Origin: Planctomycetales bacterium
GTDB lineage: Bacteria; Planctomycetota; Planctomycetia; Isosphaerales; Isosphaeraceae
Assembly: GCA_027449865.1 (NCBI GenBank)
Contig: DAIDKV010000148.1
Location: forward strand, 1 to 64,000
Length of the DNA: 64,000 nucleotides
Direction: 5' to 3'
Shown: positions 18,855-29,654 of the stretch, piece after piece
How positions within the stretch are numbered: position 1 is the first letter of the stretch
Layout of the letters: each line of letters starts with the position of its first letter
Made by a program: the position numbers and the translations under genes
Notes under the pieces: model-generated
Seen by the model: only the letters and a program-made list of their open reading frames with translations
Told to the model about the DNA's origin: nothing
The model's database searches: none

Positions 18855-19622
18855 TTGGACGATTCGCTAGTGGGAGAGGCGGTCATGAAGCGGAGCTGGG
18901 ACCTCAAGCCGGATCTGCTGGATTGTATGCTGGAAGAGCGCATCGTCCCGGCCGGCCCGATGAATAACCTGGGCATCATCATCCAGACCACGAGCGGACT
19001 GATGCTGGTGACGCCGTTTCCGGGAGCGATCAATCTCGCGGCGATGGCGGGTGGCGCGAGCGGAAGCGTGGCGCCGAGCGTCAGTGGAACACCGTTTCCC
19101 ACGGGTATCTACCTCACGGGAACCCGGGGCATCTCAAGCATGATGCCGGGCAACATGACCGGCAATCCGGCGGTGATGGGCGTGGTTGGTGCAAGTGGCG
19201 GGGCGAGCGAGACCATCGAGGTCGGTTCCGGTGCCGACGAGGCGAGCGGTGGCGGTGGCGGCGCTTCCACGACGCCAGCAATGTCGAGGACCAACCCGGC
19301 TTACGGTGGCGCGGCTACGGCGATCATGGCCTACATTGGGACTCCGGGTCAGAATAGCTCGGGGATGACGACGGCCAATAACGGTCAGATCCAGACGACG
19401 GCCCCGGTTCCGGCCCTCCCGCCCATGGGGACGTCCATCCCGGGAACCCCTGGCAGTCAGGGACAGTCGGATCCGGGTCCAGCCCAGAAGCCGATGGGGC
19501 CACAGCTTGGTGCCCCTCGAATGATCAAGGGCCTCGGCACAAGCCTGATCCCTAGCCTCCCCGGCGGACTGGGGATCGGTGGAACGCCCACGATGAACCC
19601 CTCCGGCGCCGGCGGATATTGA
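18855..19622 (+). CDS. Gly/Ser/Thr/Pro-rich low-complexity protein with LEPR-XLL-like N-terminal motif
   Basis: LLDCMLEERIVPAG near the N-terminus, then compositionally biased sequence. Start could be ATG 18885 (MKRSWDL). Confidence 0.6.
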   Translation: MDDSLVGEAVMKRSWDLKPDLLDCMLEERIVPAGPMNNLGIIIQTTSGLMLVTPFPGAINLAAMAGGASGSVAPSVSGTPFPTGIYLTGTRGISSMMPGNMTGNPAVMGVVGASGGASETIEVGSGADEASGGGGGASTTPAMSRTNPAYGGAATAIMAYIGTPGQNSSGMTTANNGQIQTTAPVPALPPMGTSIPGTPGSQGQSDPGPAQKPMGPQLGAPRMIKGLGTSLIPSLPGGLGIGGTPTMNPSGAGGY

Positions 19623-19648
19623 CCCGAGTGTCGTCCCGAGGTTAGACG

Positions 19649-19683
19649 AGAGGCGAGCGTCCCACGCTCGCCTCTTTGCTTTC
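19649..19683 (+). terminator. Intrinsic terminator, 11-bp stem
   Basis: AGAGGCGAGCG-TCCCA-CGCTCGCCTCT-TTGCTTTCG. Confidence 0.75.
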
Positions 19684-19691
19684 GCGAAACG

Positions 19692-22640
19692 TTATCTTAA
19701 CCGCCTGGAAATTCGACGGGGCGTCGGATCGCCCTCTCGGATCTGGTAGTCGAAGTCGGCCGGCAGATTGTGAAACGTCTCGACGCGACCGGAGGGCCAG
19801 CGGACCTCAACCCGGTCGGCTCGATCAGCGACTCCCAGCCCGAAGTGGAGCCGGGGGTCGCTCGACGATTGATAGCTGCCTCCGCCAAATCGGTCGACGA
19901 CCTGTCGATTTCCGCCCGCCTCCAGCGCAACCCGGGCGCCGATGGCATCTCGATTGGAGGCTGTCCCCTGAAGACGGATCGCAATCGAGCGGGCGGCAGG
20001 CCCTTCGTTGTGGAGATAGGCTGCCGGTCCTCGATGATCGACGATCACCGCGTCGATCCGTCCGTCGTTGTCGAGGTCGCCAATGGCGAGCCCTCGGCCA
20101 ACTCTCGGAACCAGGAACGGCGCACCGGCTGCGGCGCTTATGTCGGCCAGTCGGCACCGGGAATCGGTCAGGAGGAGTTGTGCGGGCATCGCGTAGGGCG
20201 TTCCGCCTCCCTCATCGAAGAGGTGGCCGTTGACGGTCAAGAGATCGAGGCGCCCGTCGTCGTCAGCGTCGAGGAAGGCAATGCCGAATCCCAACCGATA
20301 CCGGCTCGGAGACGAGAGTCCAACCGCTGAGGTCTGGTCGGTGAACTGCCCTCCGCCGAGGTTCTGGTAAAAGGTTGATGACTCGCCATAGTAGTTTGTG
20401 ACAGCAAGGTCGGAGTGGCCATCTCCATCGAGGTCGCCGATCGCGACGCCCATCCCCGCCCGATATCCTCCGCCGCCAGCCGCCGCGACGCCTGACTCAT
20501 GACCAGACTCTTCAAACCGCATCCCACCCCGGTTGAGGAAGAGGAAATTGGCTGTCCCATCGTTCGCGACGAAAAGGTCGACCTTTCCGTCGTCGTTGAG
20601 ATCGGCAGCGACCACCCCCAGTCCACGACCGTCGCGATCATCGATCCCGGCCTCGTGGGTGATGTCCACGAAGCGACCACCGTCATTGCGGTAGAGATGA
20701 TCCGGGCAGGCCGCGAATTTCAGGGGTTCGCAGGCAATCACCCGGCCGGTGGACGGGCTCCGGCAGACCATGGGCTCTCCGGTCTCCCAGGCCAGGTAAT
20801 GCGCCACGTAGAGGTCGAGATCGCCATCAGAGTCGAGGTCGGCAAAGGCGGCCGAGGTCGGCCAGTCACGCTCGCCACCCAGGCCCGCGCGATCGGTGAC
20901 GTCCTCGAACGTCCCGTCCCCTCGATTCCGATAGAGGGCCTGACCGCGCCATCGCGTGACAAAAAGGTCGGGAGCGCCGTCGTTGTCGTAGTCGGCGACC
21001 GTGACGCCATGACCGTATCCTCCGGAGACGACGTCGAGCTTCGAGGCGTGGGTGACGTCCTCGAAAGTGCCATCACCCCGGTTTCGGTAGAGTCGGTCGC
21101 CCGATGGTCGAGGTCCGGTGGGCGGGAAGCTTCCTCCCTGCACGAAGTAGACGTCGAGGCGGCCGTCTCCGTCGTAATCGATCAGGCCGACGCCCCCGGA
21201 CATCGTCTCGGGCAGTTGCCCCCGTGGCGTCGCCCCGTTCTCGAAGTGGAAGGAAAGACCAGCCGAACGAGCCGCGTCGTGGAACTGCGGGACCATCCGA
21301 TGCCCGGATCTCGAAGGTTCCGTTCGTGATACCTCGGCGCTGGCCGAACGGGCCTCGATAGATAGCAGATCGGCGAGCGTCGGCCCAGTCGCGGAGGGAG
21401 CACTCCCGCCTTCTCGAGCCGGATACTGGCCGGCCGGATCGGGAATTCCGGCAATGCTTCGAAGGGCACTGGCCTCGGAGTGACGTCCGAGAGTCTCCGC
21501 AAGTCTCGCCATCTCGGCCGCCTCGCGGTCAAGATCACCCGCTCGGAATCGGGCTCGATACTGGTGAAGCGTTTCGTCGAGTGACCCCTTTCGGCGGCGC
21601 AACTGGACGGCGGCCTCGGTGTCTCCATCGCGAGCGGCGAATTCGGCGAGTCGCTCGATCGCGGAGAGAGCACCTGGATTGTCCGCGACCAATCGTTTCA
21701 GTGCCTCTCGCTCGGCTCGGAAGTCGCCCCGACGCCTGGCCAGCCAGGCTCGCAACTCCTCAACCCTCGCCGGCGATTCGCCGGCCGCGGGCAGGTGGGC
21801 CATCGCCTCGCGGGCCAGGTCGTCGCAGTCGGCGCCCATCGCCCATTCCAGGAACGCACGCCAGACGGCTGGGTCATCGGGACGAGCGCGCCGGCAGGCG
21901 TCGAACCACGATTCCGCTTCGGCAAGCCGCCCCGAACGCATCGCCAGATATCCGCGACCGAGCCAGACCCGATCGTCCCTGGGCGCCTGGGCGATCGCTC
22001 GATCGAGCGTCGAGGCGATCTCGGCGACCGGGATCGGATTCAACCCAGGCGTCGTCCGGCAGAGTCCAGCCGCGATTCGCAGCAGGAGCATCGATCGGGC
22101 CTCGTCCCGATCGCCGATTCGGATCGCCACGCTCCAGGTCTCCTCGGCCATCTGACACACGTCATCAAGCCGACCCTCCAGCCAGTAAAGTTCGACGATC
22201 CGTTTACGCGGTTCCAGGGTCGCTCCGATCGGCCTCCGAATGGTTGCCAGGAGAATGCGTTCGGCCTCGGCGAAATTCCCGGCATCCTGGGCCCTCGTCG
22301 CGCGGGCGAGGTCGGCAGTCTCGGCCGGATCACTCGGGTTGGCCGTGGTCGCCTGTTGAATCTGGTCGTCAATCGTTGGAAGATCCCCAACCTCGGAAGG
22401 GCTCACAGCGACGGACTCGGACGGCAGCGGCGGACCGTCATCGGGCTGCGGAAGCCCGTCGAGATTCCCGAGATCTGTCCGGGCGATCGAGGAGGGAACG
22501 CGAAGCCGCTCCTCGACCGAAACGGACGGAGGCGCCGATTTCCCACGCCACCAGAAGCCCACCCAGGTCAGGCCGATCACCGGAACCAGGATCCACCATC
22601 GTCCTACCGGGCGCATGATATCCTCCTTGCGGTTTCGCAT
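19692..22640 (-). CDS. CRTAC1-like protein: TPR-type region plus FG-GAP/VCBS repeats and ASPIC/UnbV domain
   Basis: Repeated GVGLIDYDGDGRLDVYFVQGG, DYDNDGAPDLFVTRW, DLDSDGDLDLYVAHY; C-terminal VEVRWPSGRVETFHNLPADFDYQIREG. Confidence 0.93.
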   Translation of the reverse strand: MRNRKEDIMRPVGRWWILVPVIGLTWVGFWWRGKSAPPSVSVEERLRVPSSIARTDLGNLDGLPQPDDGPPLPSESVAVSPSEVGDLPTIDDQIQQATTANPSDPAETADLARATRAQDAGNFAEAERILLATIRRPIGATLEPRKRIVELYWLEGRLDDVCQMAEETWSVAIRIGDRDEARSMLLLRIAAGLCRTTPGLNPIPVAEIASTLDRAIAQAPRDDRVWLGRGYLAMRSGRLAEAESWFDACRRARPDDPAVWRAFLEWAMGADCDDLAREAMAHLPAAGESPARVEELRAWLARRRGDFRAEREALKRLVADNPGALSAIERLAEFAARDGDTEAAVQLRRRKGSLDETLHQYRARFRAGDLDREAAEMARLAETLGRHSEASALRSIAGIPDPAGQYPAREGGSAPSATGPTLADLLSIEARSASAEVSRTEPSRSGHRMVPQFHDAARSAGLSFHFENGATPRGQLPETMSGGVGLIDYDGDGRLDVYFVQGGSFPPTGPRPSGDRLYRNRGDGTFEDVTHASKLDVVSGGYGHGVTVADYDNDGAPDLFVTRWRGQALYRNRGDGTFEDVTDRAGLGGERDWPTSAAFADLDSDGDLDLYVAHYLAWETGEPMVCRSPSTGRVIACEPLKFAACPDHLYRNDGGRFVDITHEAGIDDRDGRGLGVVAADLNDDGKVDLFVANDGTANFLFLNRGGMRFEESGHESGVAAAGGGGYRAGMGVAIGDLDGDGHSDLAVTNYYGESSTFYQNLGGGQFTDQTSAVGLSSPSRYRLGFGIAFLDADDDGRLDLLTVNGHLFDEGGGTPYAMPAQLLLTDSRCRLADISAAAGAPFLVPRVGRGLAIGDLDNDGRIDAVIVDHRGPAAYLHNEGPAARSIAIRLQGTASNRDAIGARVALEAGGNRQVVDRFGGGSYQSSSDPRLHFGLGVADRADRVEVRWPSGRVETFHNLPADFDYQIREGDPTPRRISRRLR

Positions 22641-22881
22641 CTCGATCGGCGGGAGGCGGGATTATCTCGGCGGCCCTCGCGGATGGCAATCGAAGTTGAT
22701 TGGGGCGGTGGTCCACCTTGAATCGTTCCGGGCAACGGTCTATGTTGAAGGGAGCGTTATCAGAACCTGTGGAGATGGTCTCATTTTTCCTGGCCTCGAA
22801 AACAGAACATCCCCTGGCCGCCGCGATGTCGCGACGGTCCGCAAACCCCAAAGACGGGGAGGGATTCGGGGGGATCGTGCC

Positions 22882-23718
22882 ATGTCCGTACGATTTGGGA
22901 AGGCTGGCCTGGCTCTCGGGATTGTCGCCGGAATGGCGGCCGGGGCGTGGGCCCAGCAGGAGCCGGCGAAGTCCTCGTCCAGCAGCACGGGAGCGACCAC
23001 CCGCGCGTCCGACCCGAGCGATCCGTTCGATCAGCCCAACGACGCGTCGACTCGATCCCGGACCTCGCCCGGCGACTCGACCAGTTCATCGGCCCCTCGG
23101 CTTCAGAAAGCGACCTTCGGCGCGGGTTGCTTCTGGCACGTCGAGGCCGAGTTCGAATGGCTCCCCGGAGTTGTCTCTGCCGTCTCCGGATACGCGGGTG
23201 GACGTGTCTCCAACCCCTCCTATGAGATGGTCCACGAGGGAGACACCGGGCACATTGAGGTCGTTCAGGTGACCTACGATCCGTCGGTCGTCTCGTACGA
23301 GCAGTTGCTCCGAGTCTTCTGGCATGGCCACGACCCGACCCAGTGGAATCGACAGGGGCCCGACGTCGGTACCCAGTACCGATCGGCGATTTTCTATCAC
23401 AATGAAGAGCAGCGAAAGGCGGCGCTCAAGTCGTATCGAGAATTGACCGCCGCGGGCGCCTACCGGGCCCCGATCGTGACTCTCCTCCTGCCGATGAAGG
23501 CGTTCTATCGGGCCGAGGAGTATCACCAGAACTATTATGGCGGGAAGCCCGACCCATCCGTCGTACGCCGCCCACGTACGAAGAGGTCGCGAGGCGTTGC
23601 TAAGCGACCCGCGACGGCTGCCGCGAAGGTCGCGAGCAAGCCGGCCGAGAAGACGGACCCGAAGTCCGTTCGAGGGGCTGCCCCTGCCCCAGTCTCATCG
23701 GACGCCAGGGAGCCCTGA
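22882..23718 (+). CDS. msrA: Secreted peptide-methionine (S)-S-oxide reductase MsrA
   Basis: Signal peptide LALGIVAGMAAGAWA; FGAGCFWHVEAEFEWLPGVVSAVSGYAGG; YRSAIFYHNEEQ. Confidence 0.93.
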   Translation: MSVRFGKAGLALGIVAGMAAGAWAQQEPAKSSSSSTGATTRASDPSDPFDQPNDASTRSRTSPGDSTSSSAPRLQKATFGAGCFWHVEAEFEWLPGVVSAVSGYAGGRVSNPSYEMVHEGDTGHIEVVQVTYDPSVVSYEQLLRVFWHGHDPTQWNRQGPDVGTQYRSAIFYHNEEQRKAALKSYRELTAAGAYRAPIVTLLLPMKAFYRAEEYHQNYYGGKPDPSVVRRPRTKRSRGVAKRPATAAAKVASKPAEKTDPKSVRGAAPAPVSSDAREP

Positions 23719-23720
23719 CG

Positions 23721-24899
23721 ATGCCGACCTGGATCGTCGACGGCGTTCGGACTCCCATCGGATCGATGAATGGCCTGCTCGCCAGCGTGCCCGCTCCTCG
23801 ACTGGGTGCGGCCTGCATCGCCGCGTTGCTCCTTCGGACCGGAATCGATCCATCGATCGTGGACGAGGTGATCCTCGGCAACGTCATCGGCGCTGGACTT
23901 GGTCAGAATCCAGCTCGACAGGCCGCGCTCTTTGGCGGACTACCATACTCGGTGGGAGCGACGGCTGTCAGCAAGGTCTGCGGCTCCGGGATCAAGGCGG
24001 TCATGCTCGGAGATCAGGCGATACGGCTGGGCGAAGCCCATGTTGTGATCGCGGGCGGGATGGAGAACATGAGCCGCGCCCCGTATCTGCTAACCCGGGC
24101 CCGTTCCGGATACCGACTCGGTCACGGAGAACTGATCGACGCGATGATCCACGACGGCCTCTGGGACGTTTACCATCAGAAACACATGGGAACCTGCGGC
24201 GACTCCTGCGCCTCGACGTTCGGAATGACACGCCAGGAGCAGGACGATCATGCCGTTCGGAGCTTCCTCCGGGCTCGCGAAGCCATCGCCAGGGGAGCTT
24301 TTCGCGACGAGATCGTCCCGGTCGAGATCGAGGGTCGCGGTCGCCCCGCGGTTGTCGAGGAAGATGAGGGCCCGTCACGATTCGACGAGGCGAGACTCCG
24401 GAGCCTGAAACCTGCGTTTGGCGAAGGGGCCGAGGCGACCATCACCGCCGGAAATGCTTCCAGCATTAGCGACGGCGCCTCGGCCTTACTCCTGATCTCC
24501 GAGGATCTCCGCGCGAGGATCGAGCCTACGCCGCTCGCCCGGATCGTTGGAGCCTTCACTCATAGCCAGGAGCCGGAGTGGTTCACAACCGCTCCGGTCT
24601 TCGCCGTCCGAAAGCTCCTCGATCGCCTTGGATGGAGGATCGACCAGGTGGACCTCTTCGAGATCAACGAGGCGTTCGCCGTCGTCGCGATGGTCGCCGC
24701 CCGGGAACTCTCGATCCCCGCGGATCGGCTCAACGTTCGCGGTGGAGCCGTGGCACTCGGCCATCCCATCGGAGCCAGCGGAGCCCGGATTCTCGTCACA
24801 CTAATGCATGCTCTGCATCAGACTGGTGGTCGTCGCGGGGTGGCTTCGCTTTGCATTGGCGGAGGCGAGGCGGTCGCTCTCGCGATTGAGATGACCTGA
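23721..24899 (+). CDS. Acetyl-CoA C-acetyltransferase (thiolase)
   Basis: KVCGSGIKAVMLG (catalytic Cys), NVRGGAVALGHPIGASGARIL, LCIGGGEAVALAIE. Confidence 0.94.
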   Translation: MPTWIVDGVRTPIGSMNGLLASVPAPRLGAACIAALLLRTGIDPSIVDEVILGNVIGAGLGQNPARQAALFGGLPYSVGATAVSKVCGSGIKAVMLGDQAIRLGEAHVVIAGGMENMSRAPYLLTRARSGYRLGHGELIDAMIHDGLWDVYHQKHMGTCGDSCASTFGMTRQEQDDHAVRSFLRAREAIARGAFRDEIVPVEIEGRGRPAVVEEDEGPSRFDEARLRSLKPAFGEGAEATITAGNASSISDGASALLLISEDLRARIEPTPLARIVGAFTHSQEPEWFTTAPVFAVRKLLDRLGWRIDQVDLFEINEAFAVVAMVAARELSIPADRLNVRGGAVALGHPIGASGARILVTLMHALHQTGGRRGVASLCIGGGEAVALAIEMT

Positions 24900-24918
24900 G
24901 AGCTATCGACCGGCACTC

Positions 24919-24946
24919 TTGCAATCGGGCCTTTCGGATGTACAAT
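24919..24946 (+). promoter_or_regulatory. Sigma-70-type promoter, TTGCAA-N16-TACAAT
   Basis: -35 24919-24924, -10 24941-24946; followed by ~280 nt before the next credible ORF. Confidence 0.5.
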
Positions 24947-25230
24947 ACTCTCGCCCTTGGCGGCAAGCACGTCCATTCTCGATCGCATCGAAGAGACGGC
25001 TTTCTGCAATGCCGGTCGCCGGGCGGGACTCGACGAGGTCTCCGACAATCGGGTCGGAGCGGTCATCCCGATGCCGGTCACTGCCCGGGGATCATGACAG
25101 GTTCAGGACTCCTGTCCGGTTCTCGTGGTCCGTAGGGACCGCCAGACCGCGCCCAGACGCCGCATCGATTGGCCACGGATAGCGCCGCGCCGGCACGCGT
25201 CGTTTCTCCTGACGGAGATGGATTCCGCGC

Positions 25231-25569
25231 ATGCAACGGCCTTCACGCCGGAGGAAGCCTCGAAACGCCGCTCCCCGAAGTCCCGAATCCCCTGTCCGGA
25301 TCATCGGGAGCCGGGAGCTGCACCAGAATCTTCCTGGGATCCTCAAGGACCTGGAAGATGGAACCGTTCGCTATGTGCTGACCGTCCACGGGAAGCCTCG
25401 TGCTGTCCTGGTGGGTGCAGCACCCTATCTCGACATGATCGCCGAGGGGAAGGGATCGAGCGAGGTCCTGGTTGGATTGCAGCTCTCGGCGCTACTGGGT
25501 GGGCGGCTCGAAGGGGTGCCGCTCGACGACATCGAGAAGGCGATGGAGTCGAACGGCCGGGGCCCCTGA
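25231..25569 (+). CDS. Phd/YefM-like antitoxin-family protein
   Basis: RIIGSRELHQNLPGILKDLEDGTVRYVLTVHGKPRAVLVGAAPYLDMI fits the Phd/YefM fold pattern. Confidence 0.6.
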   Translation: MQRPSRRRKPRNAAPRSPESPVRIIGSRELHQNLPGILKDLEDGTVRYVLTVHGKPRAVLVGAAPYLDMIAEGKGSSEVLVGLQLSALLGGRLEGVPLDDIEKAMESNGRGP

Positions 25570-25573
25570 GGGT

Positions 25574-25984
25574 TCAGGCTTCCGCGGCACCTCCGGTGTC
25601 TCGACGACCGACCGCCAGGGCATAAGCGGTCGCGTACGTCCGGCAATGCGAGATCGAGATCAAGATATCGGCGATCCCGCGATCGCGGGCGAGCTCGCGC
25701 GCCGCGCCCCCGACCAGGACCTGCGGGCGGCCATCGGACCCGTTGCGTACCTCAACATGCGTCCAGGAGATTCCCCGGCTCCGTCTAGTGCCAATCGCCT
25801 TGAGGATGGCTTCCTTGGCGGCCCATCGCCCGGCGAAGTGCTCGATGGCGTGCTTTCTCGCCTGACAGAACCGGATCTCGCGCTCTGTGTAGATCCGGTG
25901 CAGGAAGAGTTCGCCGTGTTGCTCGATCATTTTCCCGATCCGCGGGCACTCCACGATATCGGTGCCAATTCCCAGGATCTCCAT
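25574..25984 (-). CDS. acpS: Holo-[acyl-carrier-protein] synthase
   Basis: GIGTDIVECPRIGKMI, FAGRWAAKEAILKAIGT, ISISHCRTYATAYALA. Confidence 0.93.
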   Translation of the reverse strand: MEILGIGTDIVECPRIGKMIEQHGELFLHRIYTEREIRFCQARKHAIEHFAGRWAAKEAILKAIGTRRSRGISWTHVEVRNGSDGRPQVLVGGAARELARDRGIADILISISHCRTYATAYALAVGRRDTGGAAEA

Positions 25985-26248
25985 CGCCCGCGCCTTTCCT
26001 CTGGCGATGCGTCGGAAGTCTCCGCGTCGCTCGAACACAAAGCCCCAGGCGCCGCGATCCGTAAGGCTTTACTGTATCCCGGGTCGGCGCGGCGGCCAAG
26101 TGGTATCGAGGCCCCGGACGAGGACAAGTCGGATCGCCCCCGTTCGCAGGCGCGGTTATACTGGTCCGTTGTCCGCGGTCCCGGCTGACTCCGGCGCCGT
26201 GGCCCCCCGGACTCGGGCCGCGCCGATGTCCCAGGATGGAAGCCCCCG

Positions 26249-28513
26249 ATGGACTTGCTCTCCGATCTCACGCCCTCCCAGCGAGAGGCGGTCACTCATA
26301 TCAACGGCCCGATTTTGGTCCTTGCCGGAGCCGGTTCGGGCAAAACCCGGGTGATCACCCGTCGCGTCGCCCACCTGCTCGAGTCCGGAATCCCGGCCGC
26401 CTCCGTTCTCGCCGTCACCTTTACAAACAAGGCCGCTGGCGAAATGCGCGAGCGGATCGAGGCCCTTGTCCCCGAGTCGAAGGTCTGGGTCGGAACCTTC
26501 CACGGCATCTGTGCTCGCCTCCTGAGGAAGTACGCGAAGCTCGTCGGCCTGGACCCCGCCTTTTCGATTTATGATCAAAACGACCGCCGACGCGCCGTGA
26601 AAGACCTGATGGAGGGCGTCGGATGGGATATTGCCGGCTGGACCCCCGAGCGAATCGAATCGCTCATCAGCCGGGCCAAGAACGATCTCGTCCGTCCCGA
26701 GACCTGGCGGAAACGCGCCGCCGACCACAAGGACGCCCTCCTTGCCAGTATTTACGAGGCTTACGAGGAACGCCTTCGCGCCGCTTCGGCCGTCGACTTC
26801 GACGATCTGCTGGTCCACATGGTCTCGATCCTCAAGAACCACAAGGATGTTCGCGCCGACCTCGACCTGCGATTTCGCTACATCCTGGTGGACGAATATC
26901 AGGATACGAACCTGGCCCAGTACGCGATCATCCGGGCGCTCTCGGTCGATCACCCGAACCTCTGCGTGACCGGCGACCCTGACCAGTCGATCTACGGATG
27001 GCGGGGCGCCGACCTGGCGAATATCCTCGAATTCGAGCGCGATTACCCGGGCTGCCGCGTGGTGACACTCCAGGAGAATTACCGGAGCACCAAGAATATC
27101 CTGGCCGTCGCCGACCACCTGATCCAGCACAACCTGCATCGCAAGCCAAAGTCGCTTCTCACGGACAACCCCCGTGGAGCACCCGTCGAGCTGACCATTT
27201 ACCCTCGCGAGAGCGATGAGGCCGAAGGGGTTGCCGGTCGGATCGCCGGGCTGGTTCGCAATGGGGAATTCGGTTATTCCGATATCGCGGTCTTCTGCCG
27301 AATGACCGCACTCACACGGACCTTCGAACAGGCGTTCCGCGTCGCCCGGATTCCCTACCAGATTATCGGCGGTGTGGCCTTCTACGAGCGGCAGGAGGTA
27401 AAGGACGTCCTGGGATATCTGAACCTGATCGTCAATCCTCGGGATGATCTGGCGTTCCTTCGCGCGGTGAACGTACCCCCACGAGGTCTGGGCAAGGCAT
27501 CGGTCGACGCTCTTACCAACGCGGCCCGGGTGCAGGGAGTCCCGCTCCTGACGCTGGCGAGAAAAGCCTGGACCGTCTCCGGTCTGAAGGAAAAGGCCGC
27601 CCGAGCGTTCGACGACTTCGCTCGCCTGATTGACGACCTGGCGACGCTCCGCGATCACTCGGCCGAGGAGGTCATCATCCAGATGATCGCCCGGACGGGA
27701 TACCGGAAGCACCTGGCCGAGGACCCCAAGGGAGGCGAGGACCGGCAGGCGAACCTCGATGAGCTGGTCGCCGCCGCCCGAGAATTCGACCAGGCCCACG
27801 CCGGTAGCTCGATTCAGGATTTTCTCGCCGAGATCACTCTCGCATCACCGATCGACCGATGGGAGCAGGATACGGGCGCGGTCACGCTGATGACGCTCCA
27901 CGCGGCGAAGGGGCTGGAGTTTCCGGCCGTCTTTATCGTGGCGCTTGAGGATAATATCCTGCCCCACTCACGCGGTAATGAGAACCTCAAGGAGCTGGAA
28001 GAAGAGCGCCGACTCCTCTTTGTGGGAATTACCCGGGCTCGCCGCGAGCTCTACCTGAGCCGTTGCTGCCTCCGTTCCTTCCGGGGACAGCAGCAGGCGA
28101 CGCTCGCCTCCCGGTTCCTCGGCGAGCTTCCCGGGGAGATCATGGAGGTCCGCGACCTCTCGGAGATGGGCCAGGAGTACGGACGGCCTCGGCCCGCCTC
28201 GTTTGGCCGGTCAAACCTTCCGCGACGCCCCGAGCCACGTCCCTCGACCCCACCGACCTTCCGTTTGACCACCGCCGCCGCCCTCGGTTCGCCGGCAACA
28301 GCTTCTCCCGGAACCGGGGCGGTCGACCTGGATTCGCTACGTCCCGGAGTCAGCGTGGTCCATCCCGAATACGGCCTCGGCAAGATCGTCGCCGTCGATG
28401 GGGCTGGCCCCAATCGGAAAGGACGAGTTTCGTTCGTCGTGGGGCCTGAACGTACGTTTGTTCTATCGAAGTCCCCGCTCCGAGCGGTCGGTCGGAGCGG
28501 CAAGACCCCCTGA
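26249..28513 (+). CDS. pcrA: UvrD/PcrA-type ATP-dependent DNA helicase
   Basis: [72 protein letters not shown]. Confidence 0.95.
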   Translation: MDLLSDLTPSQREAVTHINGPILVLAGAGSGKTRVITRRVAHLLESGIPAASVLAVTFTNKAAGEMRERIEALVPESKVWVGTFHGICARLLRKYAKLVGLDPAFSIYDQNDRRRAVKDLMEGVGWDIAGWTPERIESLISRAKNDLVRPETWRKRAADHKDALLASIYEAYEERLRAASAVDFDDLLVHMVSILKNHKDVRADLDLRFRYILVDEYQDTNLAQYAIIRALSVDHPNLCVTGDPDQSIYGWRGADLANILEFERDYPGCRVVTLQENYRSTKNILAVADHLIQHNLHRKPKSLLTDNPRGAPVELTIYPRESDEAEGVAGRIAGLVRNGEFGYSDIAVFCRMTALTRTFEQAFRVARIPYQIIGGVAFYERQEVKDVLGYLNLIVNPRDDLAFLRAVNVPPRGLGKASVDALTNAARVQGVPLLTLARKAWTVSGLKEKAARAFDDFARLIDDLATLRDHSAEEVIIQMIARTGYRKHLAEDPKGGEDRQANLDELVAAAREFDQAHAGSSIQDFLAEITLASPIDRWEQDTGAVTLMTLHAAKGLEFPAVFIVALEDNILPHSRGNENLKELEEERRLLFVGITRARRELYLSRCCLRSFRGQQQATLASRFLGELPGEIMEVRDLSEMGQEYGRPRPASFGRSNLPRRPEPRPSTPPTFRLTTAAALGSPATASPGTGAVDLDSLRPGVSVVHPEYGLGKIVAVDGAGPNRKGRVSFVVGPERTFVLSKSPLRAVGRSGKTP

Positions 28514-28560
28514 TTTCATTCAAGGTTTCGATCCCGAGAACCGGCGAGGGAGCAGAGCTG

Positions 28561-29301
28561 ATGCCGCGTCTGGGTGTGAACATCGATCATGTGGCGACCC
28601 TCCGACAGGCCCGGGGCGGACGCGAGCCAGACCCGGTCTGGGCCGCGGCACTGGCTGAGCTTGGCGGAGCCGACGGAATCACCATCCACCTTCGGGAGGA
28701 CCGCCGCCACATCCAGGATCGCGACCTCCGATTGCTCCGCGAGACCGTTCAGGTTCGGCTCAACCTCGAAATGGCCGTCGCGCCCGAGATTGTCGAACAG
28801 GCGATCCAGGCGAAACCCGACCAGGTCACGCTCGTTCCCGAACGTCGCGAGGAGCTCACGACCGAGGGCGGCCTCGATGTCGCCGGTCAGGTCGACCGCG
28901 TGGGCGAGGCGGTCCGTCGTCTGGTGGACTCCGGGATCGAGGTCTCCCTCTTCATCGATCCCGATCCCCGACAGGTCGAAGCGACCATCGCCCTCGGCGT
29001 CGCCGCGGCCGAATTGCATACCGGTCGGTACGCCGAGGCTCCCGAGGGACCGGAACGGCTCCGCGAACTGGAAGCCCTGAGCCGCTCGGGCGAGGCGCTG
29101 GTCGCCGCCCGGATCGGCCTGCATGCGGGCCACGGGCTGAACTATCGAAACGTCATCGATGTGGCCCTCATCCCCCGGATGGCTGAACTCAACATCGGCC
29201 ACAGCATTATCTGCCGGGCCGTCCTGGTCGGCCTGACCCGCGCCGTCCGCGAGATGAAGGACGCCATCGATCGCGCCTCGGCCGCCCCGATCGACTGTTG
29301 A
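28561..29301 (+). CDS. pdxJ: Pyridoxine 5'-phosphate synthase
   Basis: [47 protein letters not shown]. Confidence 0.96.
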   Translation: MPRLGVNIDHVATLRQARGGREPDPVWAAALAELGGADGITIHLREDRRHIQDRDLRLLRETVQVRLNLEMAVAPEIVEQAIQAKPDQVTLVPERREELTTEGGLDVAGQVDRVGEAVRRLVDSGIEVSLFIDPDPRQVEATIALGVAAAELHTGRYAEAPEGPERLRELEALSRSGEALVAARIGLHAGHGLNYRNVIDVALIPRMAELNIGHSIICRAVLVGLTRAVREMKDAIDRASAAPIDC

Positions 29302-29654
29302 CCGGCGTCCACGCCATGCCGCGCCAGATCAACACCGATCACTCAACTGTTGGAAGCGAACGTGATTGCTTTCTACGCCAATCGGCGGACACTTGGATCG
29401 ATTCTCGGCAAGCCCGGCGCCAATTCGGAAAAAATGGAGTTCTGAAGACTAATTCGACTTCCCTTTCGAGGACGATCTCCTTAAGATTTTTCGACGTTGA
29501 AACCATGGTGTTATGAACTTAGTGTCCGGACCAATCTCCGTCGTGCCGGAACTTCTCCGCGAGATGGTCGGACGGAAATCGATGGTGTCCGCTCCTGACG
29601 CCTGAGCGGCCGTCGCCCGACGACTCGCTCAGTACCTCGCCCCCCGGATTGCGT

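Noticed and set aside
26156-27799. 547-aa minus-strand ORF opposite the UvrD/PcrA helicase
   Set aside because: No domain, fully antisense to a conserved helicase.
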